A stretch of 64,000 bases of DNA from Streptomyces sp. NBC_00414 (lineage in GTDB: Bacteria > Actinomycetota > Actinomycetes > Streptomycetales > Streptomycetaceae), in NCBI RefSeq assembly GCF_036038375.1, contig NZ_CP107935.1:3720001-3784000 (forward strand). The letters run 5' to 3'. The number at the start of each line of letters is the position of its first letter. Position 1 is the first letter of the stretch. The notes under the pieces are model-generated. The model was not told where the DNA came from and searched no databases. It was given only the letters and a program-made list of their open reading frames with translations. The position numbers were made by a program, and so were the translations under genes. Of the stretch, positions 9,285 through 17,748 are shown one piece after another.

Positions 9285-10363
9285 TGACCACCGCACCCGA
9301 GACGGCCGCCGAGACCGGCACGACCGACAACGCCGAGAACACCGAGAAGAGTGAGAAGACCGAGAAGAACCTTCTCGATCCCGGCTTCGAGCTGACCCTG
9401 CGTCCCATGCGCTACCCGGACTTCTACGAGCGCTACCGGGACGCGATCAAGAACACCTGGACCGTCGAGGAGGTCGACCTCCACTCGGACGTCTCCGACC
9501 TCGCGAAGCTGTCACCCGGTGAGCAGCACATGATCGGCCGGCTGGTCGCGTTCTTCGCTACCGGCGACTCGATCGTGTCGAACAACCTGGTCCTGACGCT
9601 CTACAAGCACATCAACTCCCCCGAGGCGCGGCTCTATCTGAGCCGTCAGCTCTTCGAGGAGGCCGTGCACGTCCAGTTCTATCTGACGCTGCTCGACACC
9701 TATCTGCCCGATCCGGCGGACCGGGCGGCGGCCTTCGACGCCGTCGAGAGCATCCCGTCCATCCGGGAGAAGGCCGAGTTCTGCTTCAAGTGGATGGACT
9801 CGGTGGAGAAGCTGGACCGGCTGGAGACGAAGGCCGACAGGCGCCGCTTCCTGCTGAACCTCATCTGCTTCGCCGCGTGCATCGAGGGCCTGTTCTTCTA
9901 CGGTGCCTTCGCGTACGTCTACTGGTTCCGCAGCCGGGGCCTGCTGCACGGCCTGGCGACCGGCACCAACTGGGTGTTCCGCGACGAGACGATGCACATG
10001 AGCTTCGCCTTCGAGGTCGTGGACACCGTCCGCAAGGAGGAGCCGGAGCTCTTCGACGACGAGCTCCGGCAGCAGGTGACCGACATGATGCGCGAGGCGG
10101 TCGAGGCCGAGCTGCAGTTCGGGCGTGACCTGTGCGGTGAGGGCCTGCCGGGCATGAACACCGAGTCGATGCGGCAGTACCTGGAGTGCGTGGCCGACCA
10201 GCGGCTGCAGCGCCTCGGCCTCGCCCCGGTGTACGGCTCCGAGAACCCCTTCTCGTTCATGGAGCTGCAGGGGGTTCAGGAGCTGACCAACTTCTTCGAG
10301 CGCCGGCCCTCGGCGTACCAGGTGGCCGTGGAGGGGACGGTCGACCTCGACGAGGACTTCTGA
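9284..10363 (+). CDS. nrdB: Class Ia ribonucleotide reductase small (radical) subunit
   Basis: The 359-residue beta subunit that carries the diiron-tyrosyl radical and passes it to NrdA. Ferritin-like iron-ligand segments are visible as EEAVHVQ in the first third and RDETMHMSF in the second half. The first 28 residues are a Thr/Glu/Lys-rich variable leader. Its ATG shares one base with the nrdA stop (TAATG), giving tight translational coupling. A GC-rich hairpin follows the stop codon, before nrdS. Confidence 0.95.
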   Translation: MTTAPETAAETGTTDNAENTEKSEKTEKNLLDPGFELTLRPMRYPDFYERYRDAIKNTWTVEEVDLHSDVSDLAKLSPGEQHMIGRLVAFFATGDSIVSNNLVLTLYKHINSPEARLYLSRQLFEEAVHVQFYLTLLDTYLPDPADRAAAFDAVESIPSIREKAEFCFKWMDSVEKLDRLETKADRRRFLLNLICFAACIEGLFFYGAFAYVYWFRSRGLLHGLATGTNWVFRDETMHMSFAFEVVDTVRKEEPELFDDELRQQVTDMMREAVEAELQFGRDLCGEGLPGMNTESMRQYLECVADQRLQRLGLAPVYGSENPFSFMELQGVQELTNFFERRPSAYQVAVEGTVDLDEDF

Positions 10364-10539
10364 TCCCGTGAGGGGCCCCGCTCCTTCGCGGGGCCCTGCT
10401 CGGCCTCCCTGAGCTGACGGTCGACGCGCCGGTCGCGGACGATGCCGAACACCGCGGGGAGGACGAGCAGGACGAGGATTCCGAGGACGAAGAGCATTCC
10501 GATCAGGCCTTCCAGCTGTGTCGTATTCATAGACACCAC
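10276..10539 (-). CDS. Small single-helix membrane protein antisense to the nrdB-nrdS junction
   Basis: An 87-codon frame beginning with one strongly hydrophobic helix (MNTTQLEGLIGMLFVLGIL and onward) followed by a charged, basic tail. Third positions are strongly G/C over the non-overlapping part, which supports coding. The last 88 bases overlap the end of nrdB on the opposite strand. A TAAGGAG ribosome site lies 14 bases before GTG 10539; ATG 10530 is an alternative start. No family recognised. It could still be a chance frame. Confidence 0.5.
   Translation of the reverse strand: MVSMNTTQLEGLIGMLFVLGILVLLVLPAVFGIVRDRRVDRQLREAEQGPAKERGPSRDQKSSSRSTVPSTATWYAEGRRSKKLVSS
10373..10396 (+). terminator. 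GC-rich hairpin between nrdB and nrdS
   Basis: GGGCCCCGC and GCGGGGCCC arms with a 6-base loop lie ten bases after the nrdB stop. There is no long T tract, so it may reduce rather than end transcription into nrdS, or stabilise the upstream mRNA. Confidence 0.55.
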
Positions 10540-10623
10540 TGTCGCGCCGAATACTCCTTACCGTGAGTGGCAGGACTGCCGTACACCCTCGATTTCCTGC
10601 CAGATCGGGTGCACACTGTCAGC

Positions 10624-11589
10624 ATGCTGACCAACGTGGCCGCCGTCCTGCTCGACGGCGTGCATCCCTTCGAACTCGGCGTCGTGTGCGAGGTCTTCGG
10701 CCTCGACCGCAGCGACGAGGGCCTGCCGGTGTACGACTTCGCGGTCGCCTCGGCCGAGGGTCCGACCCTCGCCACCCACGTCCCGGGCTTCACGCTCTCC
10801 ACCCCGTACGGTCTCGACCGGCTGGAGGAGGCCGACCTGATCGTCGTGCCCGCCGGGAGCCACTACATCGGGCGCACCTACCCGCCCGCGCTGCTGGACA
10901 CCCTCGTCAGGGCCGCCGACCGGGGCACCAAGGTGCTCAGTGTCTGCTCGGGGGTCTTCGTGCTCGGCGCCGCCGGCCTGCTCGACGGGCGGCGCTGCGC
11001 GGTCCACTGGCGGCACGCCGAGACACTGGCCCAGCGCCACCCGCTCGCGAAGGTCGAACCGGACGTGCTGTACGTGGACGAGGACCCGGTGATCACCTCG
11101 GCGGGCACCGCCTCCGGCATCGACGCCTGTCTGCACATCGTCCGCAAGGAGCAGGGCCCGGAGGTCGCCAACAGCATCGCGCGCCGCATGATCGTGCCTC
11201 CGCACCGCGACGGCGGCCAGGCCCAGTACATCGAGCGCCCGCTGCCGCGCTCGACGTGCGACACGGTCGGCGCGGTGCTCGTCTGGATGGAGGCCCACCT
11301 CGACGAGGAGGTGACCGTCGAGCAGCTGGCCGCCCGCGCGCACATGTCGCCGCGCACCTTCGCGCGGCGCTTCCAGCAGGAGACGGGGACCACTCCGTAC
11401 CGCTGGCTGCTGCGTCAACGGGTGCTGCTGGCACAGGAGTTGCTGGAGGCCACGGACGAGACGATGGACTTCATCGCGGACCGCACGGGGTTCGGGACGG
11501 CGGCCGCGCTGCGCCATCAGTTCGTCCGCTCGCTGGGTACGACACCGAACGCGTACCGGCGCACGTTCAGGGGCCCGCAGGCCGCCTGA
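10624..11589 (+). CDS. nrdS: NrdS, AraC-family regulator with DJ-1/PfpI-like domain
   Basis: A 321-residue regulator with an N-terminal GATase1/DJ-1-like domain (about residues 1-190, with the nucleophile-elbow-like segment VLSVCSGVFVLGAAGLL) and a C-terminal AraC double helix-turn-helix (VEQLAARAHMSPRTFARRFQ followed by ADRTGFGTAAALRHQF). Position as third gene behind nrdAB matches nrdS of S. coelicolor nrdABS, an AraC-like gene of unclear regulatory role. I prefer ATG 10624 because the DJ-1 fold begins there. GTG 10567 would add 19 residues, and neither start has a strong ribosome site. A 260-base gap with a hairpin separates it from nrdB. Confidence 0.85.
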   Translation: MLTNVAAVLLDGVHPFELGVVCEVFGLDRSDEGLPVYDFAVASAEGPTLATHVPGFTLSTPYGLDRLEEADLIVVPAGSHYIGRTYPPALLDTLVRAADRGTKVLSVCSGVFVLGAAGLLDGRRCAVHWRHAETLAQRHPLAKVEPDVLYVDEDPVITSAGTASGIDACLHIVRKEQGPEVANSIARRMIVPPHRDGGQAQYIERPLPRSTCDTVGAVLVWMEAHLDEEVTVEQLAARAHMSPRTFARRFQQETGTTPYRWLLRQRVLLAQELLEATDETMDFIADRTGFGTAAALRHQFVRSLGTTPNAYRRTFRGPQAA

Positions 11590-11625
11590 ACGTGCGCCGG
11601 GAGCGGTCAGCGCGGTACGCCCGCG

Positions 11626-11680
11626 CTCACCTCGGTACGAGCACACTCACCTCGGTACGAGCCGCGCTCACCTCGGTACG
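11626..11680. repeat. Three tandem copies of a 20-base unit at the P450 3' end
   Basis: CTCACCTCGGTACGA occurs at 11,626 and 11,646 and, one base shorter, at 11,667. The rightmost copy contains the last codons and stop of the P450 gene, so the unit is a local duplication of that end. Confidence 0.8.
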
Positions 11681-13038
11681 GCCCTCAGCAGCAGCCGGTG
11701 CGGTCGCAGCGTGATGCCGACGCGGGTGGTGTCGTTCGACTCCGACACCTGCTCCAGGCGCCAGCGCGAGGCCACCGCCGCCGTGACGAGGCCGAGCTGG
11801 GCCATCGAGAAGTGGTCGCTCGGGCACTTCCGGTTGCCCACACTGAACGGACTCATCGCATACTTCGGCACGTCCTTGGCACGTTCCGGAAGCCAGCGAT
11901 CGGGATCGAACTCCAGACTTCCGTCGTACGAACGCGCATCGCGCTGTATCGCGTACGGGCTGTAGACGATGTCGGCCCCGGCCGGAATGCGATACCCGCC
12001 GAGTGCGGTTTCGGTCACCGCCCGGCGCGTCAATATCCATACGGCGGGACGCAACCGCATGGCCTCGACGACGACATTGTTCGTGTGGGACAGCTTCCGT
12101 ACGTCCTCGAATGCGACCGGGCGGTCACCCGCGACCGATTCGACCTCTTCGCGTACCCGATCCGCGTGTTCCGGGTGTTCTGCGAGGACCTGCAGGAGCC
12201 ACATGATCGTGGAAGCGACGGTTTCGCTGCCGGGGGTGAGTATCGCGACCACCTGGTCGTGGATCTCCTGTTCCCCGATGGGCTCGCCATTCTCGTCCTT
12301 CGCTTCCAGCAATGCCGTCAGCAAATCGTCCGGCTTTTGACCAGATGCGCGGCGCTCGGCGATGATCTCGTCGACCAGGAGGTGCAAATCGGCCAATGCG
12401 CGGTCGAATTTGCGATTGGCCGGAAGCGGAAGCCGATAGAGCGGCCCGGCGGGAACCACCATACGGCGGTACATACCGCGGAAGACGGTGGCGAGGGCGA
12501 TGCTCAGCCGCTCGGCCCGCTCGTCCATGAAGTCGCCGCGCAGCAGGCAGCGGGCGGCGATACGGACGGCGACGCGGAACGACTCGGCGGTGCAGTCGAT
12601 CGTCTCGCCGGGCCGCCAGCCCGCCGCGAGGGCGTGCGCCTCCTCCTCCATGATCGGCCCGTAGCCGGGGATGGCGTCCAAGCGGAACGCGGGCTGGATC
12701 GTCCGGCGCTGACGCCGGTGCCGCGAACCGTTGGCGGTCGCCACTCCCTCCTTGCCGAGCAGGCCTTCCAGGGACTCCCACAGGGGCCCGTCGATCTTGA
12801 AGTCGGGGCTCAGCGCCAGCTCCCCGGTGAGCGCCGGCGTGGTGACGGCGTAGACCGTCTTGGGGCCCAGCTTCAGCCGGACGACGTCGCCCTGATCGCG
12901 CAGCCGGGAGAGGAAACCCAGCGGATCGCGGACCAGTTTCAGGCCGTGTCCGAGGCCGGGGACGCCGCCTCCGGCCAGAGGCGGGGTGGACAGTTCTGCC
13001 GCTTGGTGTGCAGCGGTCCGTACCGACTCGACGGTCAT
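11668..13038 (-). CDS. CYP170A1-type cytochrome P450 (epi-isozizaene to albaflavenone)
   Basis: A 456-residue P450 that follows epi-isozizaene synthase in a two-gene operon, matching CYP170A1 of S. coelicolor, which oxidises epi-isozizaene twice to the sesquiterpene antibiotic albaflavenone. The I-helix is at about residues 264-280 (AILTPGSETVASTIMW), the ExxR motif is EAMR at 325-328, and the haem-ligand loop is FSVGNRKCPSD with Cys405. The acidic DDLLTALLEA segment at 237-246 sits where CYP170A1 was reported to have a second, terpene-synthase activity. The start overlaps the synthase stop (ATGA). The final codons lie in a tandem repeat. Confidence 0.93.
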   Translation of the reverse strand: MTVESVRTAAHQAAELSTPPLAGGGVPGLGHGLKLVRDPLGFLSRLRDQGDVVRLKLGPKTVYAVTTPALTGELALSPDFKIDGPLWESLEGLLGKEGVATANGSRHRRQRRTIQPAFRLDAIPGYGPIMEEEAHALAAGWRPGETIDCTAESFRVAVRIAARCLLRGDFMDERAERLSIALATVFRGMYRRMVVPAGPLYRLPLPANRKFDRALADLHLLVDEIIAERRASGQKPDDLLTALLEAKDENGEPIGEQEIHDQVVAILTPGSETVASTIMWLLQVLAEHPEHADRVREEVESVAGDRPVAFEDVRKLSHTNNVVVEAMRLRPAVWILTRRAVTETALGGYRIPAGADIVYSPYAIQRDARSYDGSLEFDPDRWLPERAKDVPKYAMSPFSVGNRKCPSDHFSMAQLGLVTAAVASRWRLEQVSESNDTTRVGITLRPHRLLLRAVPR

Positions 13039-14120
13039 TTCTCACCTGCCGCTTCGTTGTTGACGTACGGGGGTGTGGTGCGGTCGTCCCAGCTGTCGAC
13101 CATGTACCGGCCCGACTCGTGGTGGAACCAGTACACGGAGCTGAACCAGTTCCGCATATTGAACAGGCACGCCCGGACGGCAGCCGCCAGTTCGGCGCCT
13201 CGCACGGACCCGTTGGCAATCCTTTCCGCGTACCGCAACACCTCCTGCTCGGCGACCAGGAATTCATTGATGCATTCCTCGACCCGACGCCTGACTTCCT
13301 TGACCGATTCTTCCAGCCGCATTCCCTCGTGATGAATGAGACTGATACCGAGATTGTGTATCTCGTCGCCCGCTATTTCCTTGGGGAGAGAGCACAGGTC
13401 GTTGTACCAGGCGGCGAAATCCTGGCACAGCAGAGCGGCCCTGCGATACGCGGAGTTCTCCCGGACCGCGACCGGCAGTTCGTACCCCGCGCTCGGCTCC
13501 AGCAGGTCGAGCCAGATCCAGTGCGCGAAAGTGTTCCGGCGCAGTTCGAGATACTCCTCGACGCTCGGGACAATGCCGGCCGCACGGTTACGGAATTCCT
13601 GGTCGTACGCCTCGATGACCGCGTGGAAATGGTCGGCGAACCGAGCGTTCCACCCCTCACCCAGGAACGAGTACAGCCGGGCCACGCTGTCCGCGAACCC
13701 CGCGACCAGGGGGTCCTGGTGGTACAAATGCTCCTTCGGGGAGTCGAGGGCCGCGTGCAGCCGCGTCCTGAGCCGCTGCCAGGCCGCCGACCGGCCGTGG
13801 ATGACATCACGGTCGTGACGGTCGTCCCAGACGAAGAACCACGCGCTGTAGTCCGCTATCGCCTGGAGGACCTCGTCGGGCGCGCCTATGTAGAAGCCCG
13901 CCATGAGGTCCGTGTAGCAAAGCCCATCGGCATATGCCTCAATCTTGGCCGCCGGCATGAGGCGCATTTCCAGGAGCCAGGTCCGGGTGTTCTCCTGGAG
14001 CTTGGGCCAATACGGATGGAGTTGACGGGGAAACTCGGTCTCGATCACCGGAAGAGAGAGCGCCGGTGGAACGGGGACCGTGGTGTACGTCGTTGTGGTG
14101 CGCTGTGCGAAGGCAGGCAC
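13035..14120 (-). CDS. epi-Isozizaene synthase (sesquiterpene cyclase)
   Basis: Class I terpene synthase of 361 residues that cyclises farnesyl diphosphate to epi-isozizaene, the first step of albaflavenone synthesis. The aspartate-rich motif DDRHD is at residues 99-103. The second metal-binding triad lies in NDLCSLPKE at 240-248 (N240, S244, E248), the numbering of the S. coelicolor enzyme. GTG 14120 follows GAGAGGGG at good spacing and gives the family length of 361. A longer frame starting at 14,216 adds 32 unrelated residues. The P450 follows with a 4-base overlap. Confidence 0.95.
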   Translation of the reverse strand: MPAFAQRTTTTYTTVPVPPALSLPVIETEFPRQLHPYWPKLQENTRTWLLEMRLMPAAKIEAYADGLCYTDLMAGFYIGAPDEVLQAIADYSAWFFVWDDRHDRDVIHGRSAAWQRLRTRLHAALDSPKEHLYHQDPLVAGFADSVARLYSFLGEGWNARFADHFHAVIEAYDQEFRNRAAGIVPSVEEYLELRRNTFAHWIWLDLLEPSAGYELPVAVRENSAYRRAALLCQDFAAWYNDLCSLPKEIAGDEIHNLGISLIHHEGMRLEESVKEVRRRVEECINEFLVAEQEVLRYAERIANGSVRGAELAAAVRACLFNMRNWFSSVYWFHHESGRYMVDSWDDRTTPPYVNNEAAGEK

Positions 14121-14341
14121 GAACAAACCCCTCTCAGCCGCCTGTTGACGACACGCCCCTCCCGCTGTGCCGGGCGTGCGCCGTTGCGTATCCCCGCACT
14201 TCCCATTCAGCACCACAACTGACCGTTCTGGGAACGGAGTTGCTCTACTAACTAGTCCACGCTGCCGAGAATCTCCCTATGTGTGACTGAATATGGGCCA
14301 TAAAAAGCGCACAAAGGATCGAACCTGGGACGCACACGCGA
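14121..14341. other. Upstream region of the albaflavenone operon
   Basis: This stretch, together with the terminator that follows it, separates the cyclase start from the end of the deformylase gene. It holds no supported gene. It is less GC-rich around 14,220-14,320 and should contain the operon promoter, but I see no motif clear enough to name. Confidence 0.5.
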
Positions 14342-14379
14342 ACGGCGCCTGGTCGGAAGGGGATCCGACCAGGCGCCGT
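14342..14379 (-). terminator. Strong hairpin terminator downstream of def
   Basis: Perfect 16-base arms (14,342-14,357 and 14,364-14,379) with a 6-base loop lie 88 bases beyond the deformylase stop codon. It should end def transcription before the albaflavenone promoter region. Confidence 0.8.
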
Positions 14380-14467
14380 GGTGCGGGACGCACACGCCCC
14401 GGTTGTCGTTTTCTGTCTCAGTCGTTCTCAGGCACTCCCAGGTGCCCTCGGACTGCCGCGGTCACTT

Positions 14468-15118
14468 TCAGTCGTTCGCGACGACGGGGTACCGCGGTTC
14501 GTTCTCGGCCATCTGCCGCAGCGCGTCCTTGCGCTCGCGCTTGGAGAGCCGGTCGATGTAGAGGTACCCGTACAGGTGGTCCGTCTCGTGCTGGAGGCAG
14601 CGCGCGAAGTAGCCCGTGCCGCGCACCTTGATCGGGTTGCCCTTCTCGTCCTGCCCGGTGACCTCGGCGTAGTCGGGGCGGGCCAGCGGCGCGTACGCGG
14701 TCGGCACCGACAGGCAGCCCTCGTTGCTCTCGTCCAGCTGACGCCGCTCGGTGGGCAGTTCGACGAGCACGGGGTTGCAGATCACTCCCGTGTGCCGCTT
14801 GCCGTCGTCGTCCGGGCAGTCGTAGACGAAGACCTTGAGGTCGACACCGACCTGGTTGGCGGCCAGGCCCACGCCCTCGGCGGTGTGCTGGCTGGCGAAC
14901 ATGTCGTCGACCAGCCGGGCGAGGTCGTCACCGAAGTCCGTGACGTCCTTGCACTCCTTGTGCAGCACCGGATTACCGACGACCGTGATGGGCCGGGAGG
15001 TCCCGCGCCCGCGGTAGGCCGCCTCACGCTCCTCCGGGCTCTCGGTGTCGATGACGAAGCCCTCGTCGTCCACGGGGAGCACTCCGGAGTGCTGCTGCTC
15101 AGTGTCCTGCTGCGCCAT
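14468..15118 (-). CDS. def: Peptide deformylase
   Basis: Metalloenzyme of 216 residues that removes the formyl group from nascent protein N-termini. All three family motifs are present: GVGLAANQ (82-89), EGCLS (133-137, metal ligand Cys135) and QHETDH (176-181, two histidine ligands and the catalytic glutamate). The first 40 residues form a Gln/Glu-rich extension common in actinobacterial copies. ATG 15118 is chosen; the open frame runs on upstream only because GC-rich DNA lacks stops, through the neighbouring gene in the wrong frame. The gene has its own strong terminator. Confidence 0.95.
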   Translation of the reverse strand: MAQQDTEQQHSGVLPVDDEGFVIDTESPEEREAAYRGRGTSRPITVVGNPVLHKECKDVTDFGDDLARLVDDMFASQHTAEGVGLAANQVGVDLKVFVYDCPDDDGKRHTGVICNPVLVELPTERRQLDESNEGCLSVPTAYAPLARPDYAEVTGQDEKGNPIKVRGTGYFARCLQHETDHLYGYLYIDRLSKRERKDALRQMAENEPRYPVVAND

Positions 15119-15314
15119 GACCGACGTAAGCCTTCCTCGGAAAACGGGGTTGCGATGCGGTACAGGGTACGGGGCGCCCCTGACAGGGGCCGCCCCGCAG
15201 GGGCGCCTCCCAGGGGCGCGGGGCCGTGCCGATGTGCGGCCGTGCCGCGGGGCGCCGCCAGCCACGACTCGCCCGCACCCGGCGAACGACCTCGGCAGCC
15301 CCCGTCGGCCGCGG

Positions 15315-16322
15315 CTAGCAGACCTCTTCGAGATCCCGCCAGCCCCGCGAATCAGGACTGTCGGCGACCCACCCGTCCAGCAACCCCCGGACGAGCGAGG
15401 CCGGGGCCGCGAGGCCACATTCGCGCTCCGGCACCCACAGCTGCCCGTCGGTCCGGTGACCGAGCGGCCCGGGATGCCCCGGCTCACTGTGATCGTGCGG
15501 ATCGAGATGCTCCCCGTCACCCTCGTCGGACGGCATCCGCGACTCGGAGCACATCCGGCAGAGCAGCCGTACGGACGACGACCAGTCCTCCGCGGCGAAC
15601 CCGGCGTCGGCCGCGAGCCGCTCCAGGGCGTCCCGGTCGTCCTCGGTCTCCGCCTCCAGGAGCACGACCCAGGTGGGCACCGGCGAGGGCGCCCACAGCT
15701 CGATCTCGTCGAAGACGGGGTACGCGTGCCCCGCGGCGGTCGTGCGCTCCCCGTGGGGCACCCCGTCGTGCAGCACGACCTCGCCCCAGCGCCGCCCGGA
15801 GGACGGCAGCGGGATGGAGAGGACCTCGATGCGGGCGGGGTCGAGCCGCCGCCCCCACACGACCTCGGCCTCGCCCTCGGGCGACAGCCGTACGGCCGCG
15901 CTGCCGAGGTCCATACCCACCGGCTCGCCGGTGCCGCCGGCTCCCGCGCCGGGCTTGGGCCGGGAGGCACCGCCGGGCACCCGCAGGCCGTACGCCTGCC
16001 AGGCCCGCCGGGCCAGCGGCCAGTCCTGCAGGGCCGTCGCCGCGATCCCCACGTTCCACCAATCGGGGGCCCCGGTCTCCCGGTCGAGCAGCGCCACGGC
16101 CCGCAGACCGGCCGCTCGCGCCTGTTCCCAGTCGTGCCGGAACTTGTGCAGCAGCGCGAGGTTGAACCACGACTCGGACAGCCAGGGCTCCAGGTCCGCC
16201 GCACGTGTCAGCAGCGCCCCCGCGTCCTCGTACCGGCCGTCGCCGATGAGTGTGAACGCACGGTCGGTGGCCTGCCGCCATGAGGCGGAGGGCCGGTGCC
16301 GTCCCTTGCCGAAGATCCTCAC
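15315..16322 (-). CDS. Tetratricopeptide-repeat protein, function unknown
   Basis: About 335 residues from GTG 16322. The N-terminal third has helix-pair repeats typical of TPR proteins (ATDRAFTLIGDGRYEDAGALL, then WFNLALLHKFRHDWEQARA). The rest is a mixed domain rich in Trp, Pro and Glu with cysteines near the middle (LLCRMCSESRM) and at the last position. No enzyme motif is visible. The reading frame extends to 16,436; I prefer the later GTG because the conserved-looking sequence begins there, but its ribosome site is weak. It lies in the same orientation as def and the HD genes with no overlap, so an operon is possible but unproven. Confidence 0.7.
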   Translation of the reverse strand: MRIFGKGRHRPSASWRQATDRAFTLIGDGRYEDAGALLTRAADLEPWLSESWFNLALLHKFRHDWEQARAAGLRAVALLDRETGAPDWWNVGIAATALQDWPLARRAWQAYGLRVPGGASRPKPGAGAGGTGEPVGMDLGSAAVRLSPEGEAEVVWGRRLDPARIEVLSIPLPSSGRRWGEVVLHDGVPHGERTTAAGHAYPVFDEIELWAPSPVPTWVVLLEAETEDDRDALERLAADAGFAAEDWSSSVRLLCRMCSESRMPSDEGDGEHLDPHDHSEPGHPGPLGHRTDGQLWVPERECGLAAPASLVRGLLDGWVADSPDSRGWRDLEEVC

Positions 16323-16439
16323 GATTCCCGCCTGCCAGTTCGTTGAAGAGCGTGCAGCCTCGGGCTGGACTGTGCCCCCTGATGTCCTCTTCCTCGCATC
16401 CAACCACGGACGGTCGGAAGGGCGCTCATTACCCATGGG

Positions 16440-17693
16440 TTACCCAACCAGGGGCAAGGTAAGACCGTCTCTCGCCAGCACCCTGGCCAGCGACTCGACG
16501 ACCTCGGGCTGATAGTCGCGCGCGGTGCCCAGCCGCAGCTCCTCCAGCGCCTTGAGAGGCCCACCGGGGCCCGCTTCCCGGGCTTTCTCCTCGTATGCGT
16601 TCACTGCCCTCACGATTCTGGCGCTGATCGGTTGTTCCCGGTACGGGTCCGCCTGCCGTTCCACCACGACGGCGACCTCGGCCGCCACCCCCGTCCGGCG
16701 CACCACGGCACCGCCGAGCAGGGCGATGCGCCGCTGGTCGTCGGGTGCCAGTACGGCCGTGGCACCGGCGGGCACGGGGTCGACGAGCGAGAGCTGGCCG
16801 ATGTCGTGCATCAGCGCCGCGTACTCCAGGACGGTCAGCTCGGGCCCGGAGAGCCCCAGCTCACGGCCGACGGCCCGGCTGAGCGCCGCCACCCGCCGGG
16901 CGTGCCCCGCCGGGGTGTAGCCGGCTATCTCGGTGGCTCTGGCCAGGGAGGCGATGGTCTGGCGGTAGGTGGTCCGGACGGCCGCGTACCGCCGGAAGGA
17001 CAGCTGGGTGAGCAGCAGCGGCAGCGAGAAGACGGGCAGCGCCCACAGGCCCGCGACGGCGACCGCGAGCGCCATCACGGCCCCGGTCGCGCAGACCGCC
17101 GACCCGATGCCGAGCGTGCCCCGCAGCTCGTCCCGCAGCAGCGGTCCGAAGGGCCACCGGGTGCGTGCGTGGGCCATGGCCGCGGCCAGTACGGCGTCCC
17201 ACAGCGCGGTCAGCAGGAGCAGCGCGACGACGAGCGCCGCGTAGCCGGGTCCGCCGCCGGCCCACTCCCCCAACCTGCCCTGGCTGTAGAGGGGCTGGAA
17301 GCACACCGCGGCGAATCCGACGGTCAGGACGCGGCGGGTGAGGTGGTCGGCGGTGGGTCCGCGGCCCTTCGCCACGTGCGGCACGCAGCCCAGCAGGGAG
17401 GCGGCCGTGACCACGGCGACGATCTGCGGGACCCCGTCGTGGGTGGCGTGTCCGGCGTTCTCCCCGAGCAGCGCGTAGGCGAGGGCCCCGGCGGCGGCCA
17501 GCGGCGCCGACTCGCGCTGCTCGGCCCCGCTCCACCGGGCCAGCTCCCCGACGGCGATGAGCACCCCGAACGCGAGAGCGGCACCGCGCTCGTCGAGTCC
17601 GTGCCAGAGGGTGACGCCGAGGGCGACGGTCGCGACGAGGGCGGCGACGGCCCGGGCGAGGGTGAGCGCGGACAGGCGGCGCGGACGGTTCAC
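16440..17693 (-). CDS. Membrane HD-domain protein lacking the GYP motif
   Basis: A 417-residue protein with several N-terminal membrane helices (roughly residues 10-235) and a C-terminal HD phosphohydrolase-like domain with HDIGQ at about 296-300. The downstream HHE and GYP signatures of true HD-GYP cyclic-di-GMP phosphodiesterases are missing (the matching region reads VAVVVERQADPYREQP), so catalytic activity is doubtful and a sensory or structural role is possible. GTG 17693 follows GGAGG at good spacing; the open frame from 17,795 lacks a ribosome site. It follows the HD-GYP gene by 55 bases in the same direction. Confidence 0.78.
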   Translation of the reverse strand: MNRPRRLSALTLARAVAALVATVALGVTLWHGLDERGAALAFGVLIAVGELARWSGAEQRESAPLAAAGALAYALLGENAGHATHDGVPQIVAVVTAASLLGCVPHVAKGRGPTADHLTRRVLTVGFAAVCFQPLYSQGRLGEWAGGGPGYAALVVALLLLTALWDAVLAAAMAHARTRWPFGPLLRDELRGTLGIGSAVCATGAVMALAVAVAGLWALPVFSLPLLLTQLSFRRYAAVRTTYRQTIASLARATEIAGYTPAGHARRVAALSRAVGRELGLSGPELTVLEYAALMHDIGQLSLVDPVPAGATAVLAPDDQRRIALLGGAVVRRTGVAAEVAVVVERQADPYREQPISARIVRAVNAYEEKAREAGPGGPLKALEELRLGTARDYQPEVVESLARVLARDGLTLPLVG

Positions 17694-17748
17694 CGGGACC
17701 TCCGGCGGGCTGCGGGCGGGGTCGCGCGGCAGGCGGGCGCGGGGGCCG

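Noticed and set aside
15119..16204. Upstream extension of the deformylase frame, suggesting a 578-residue fusion
   Set aside because: It runs through the TPR gene in another frame and has no domain; the MAQQD start gives the normal deformylase length.
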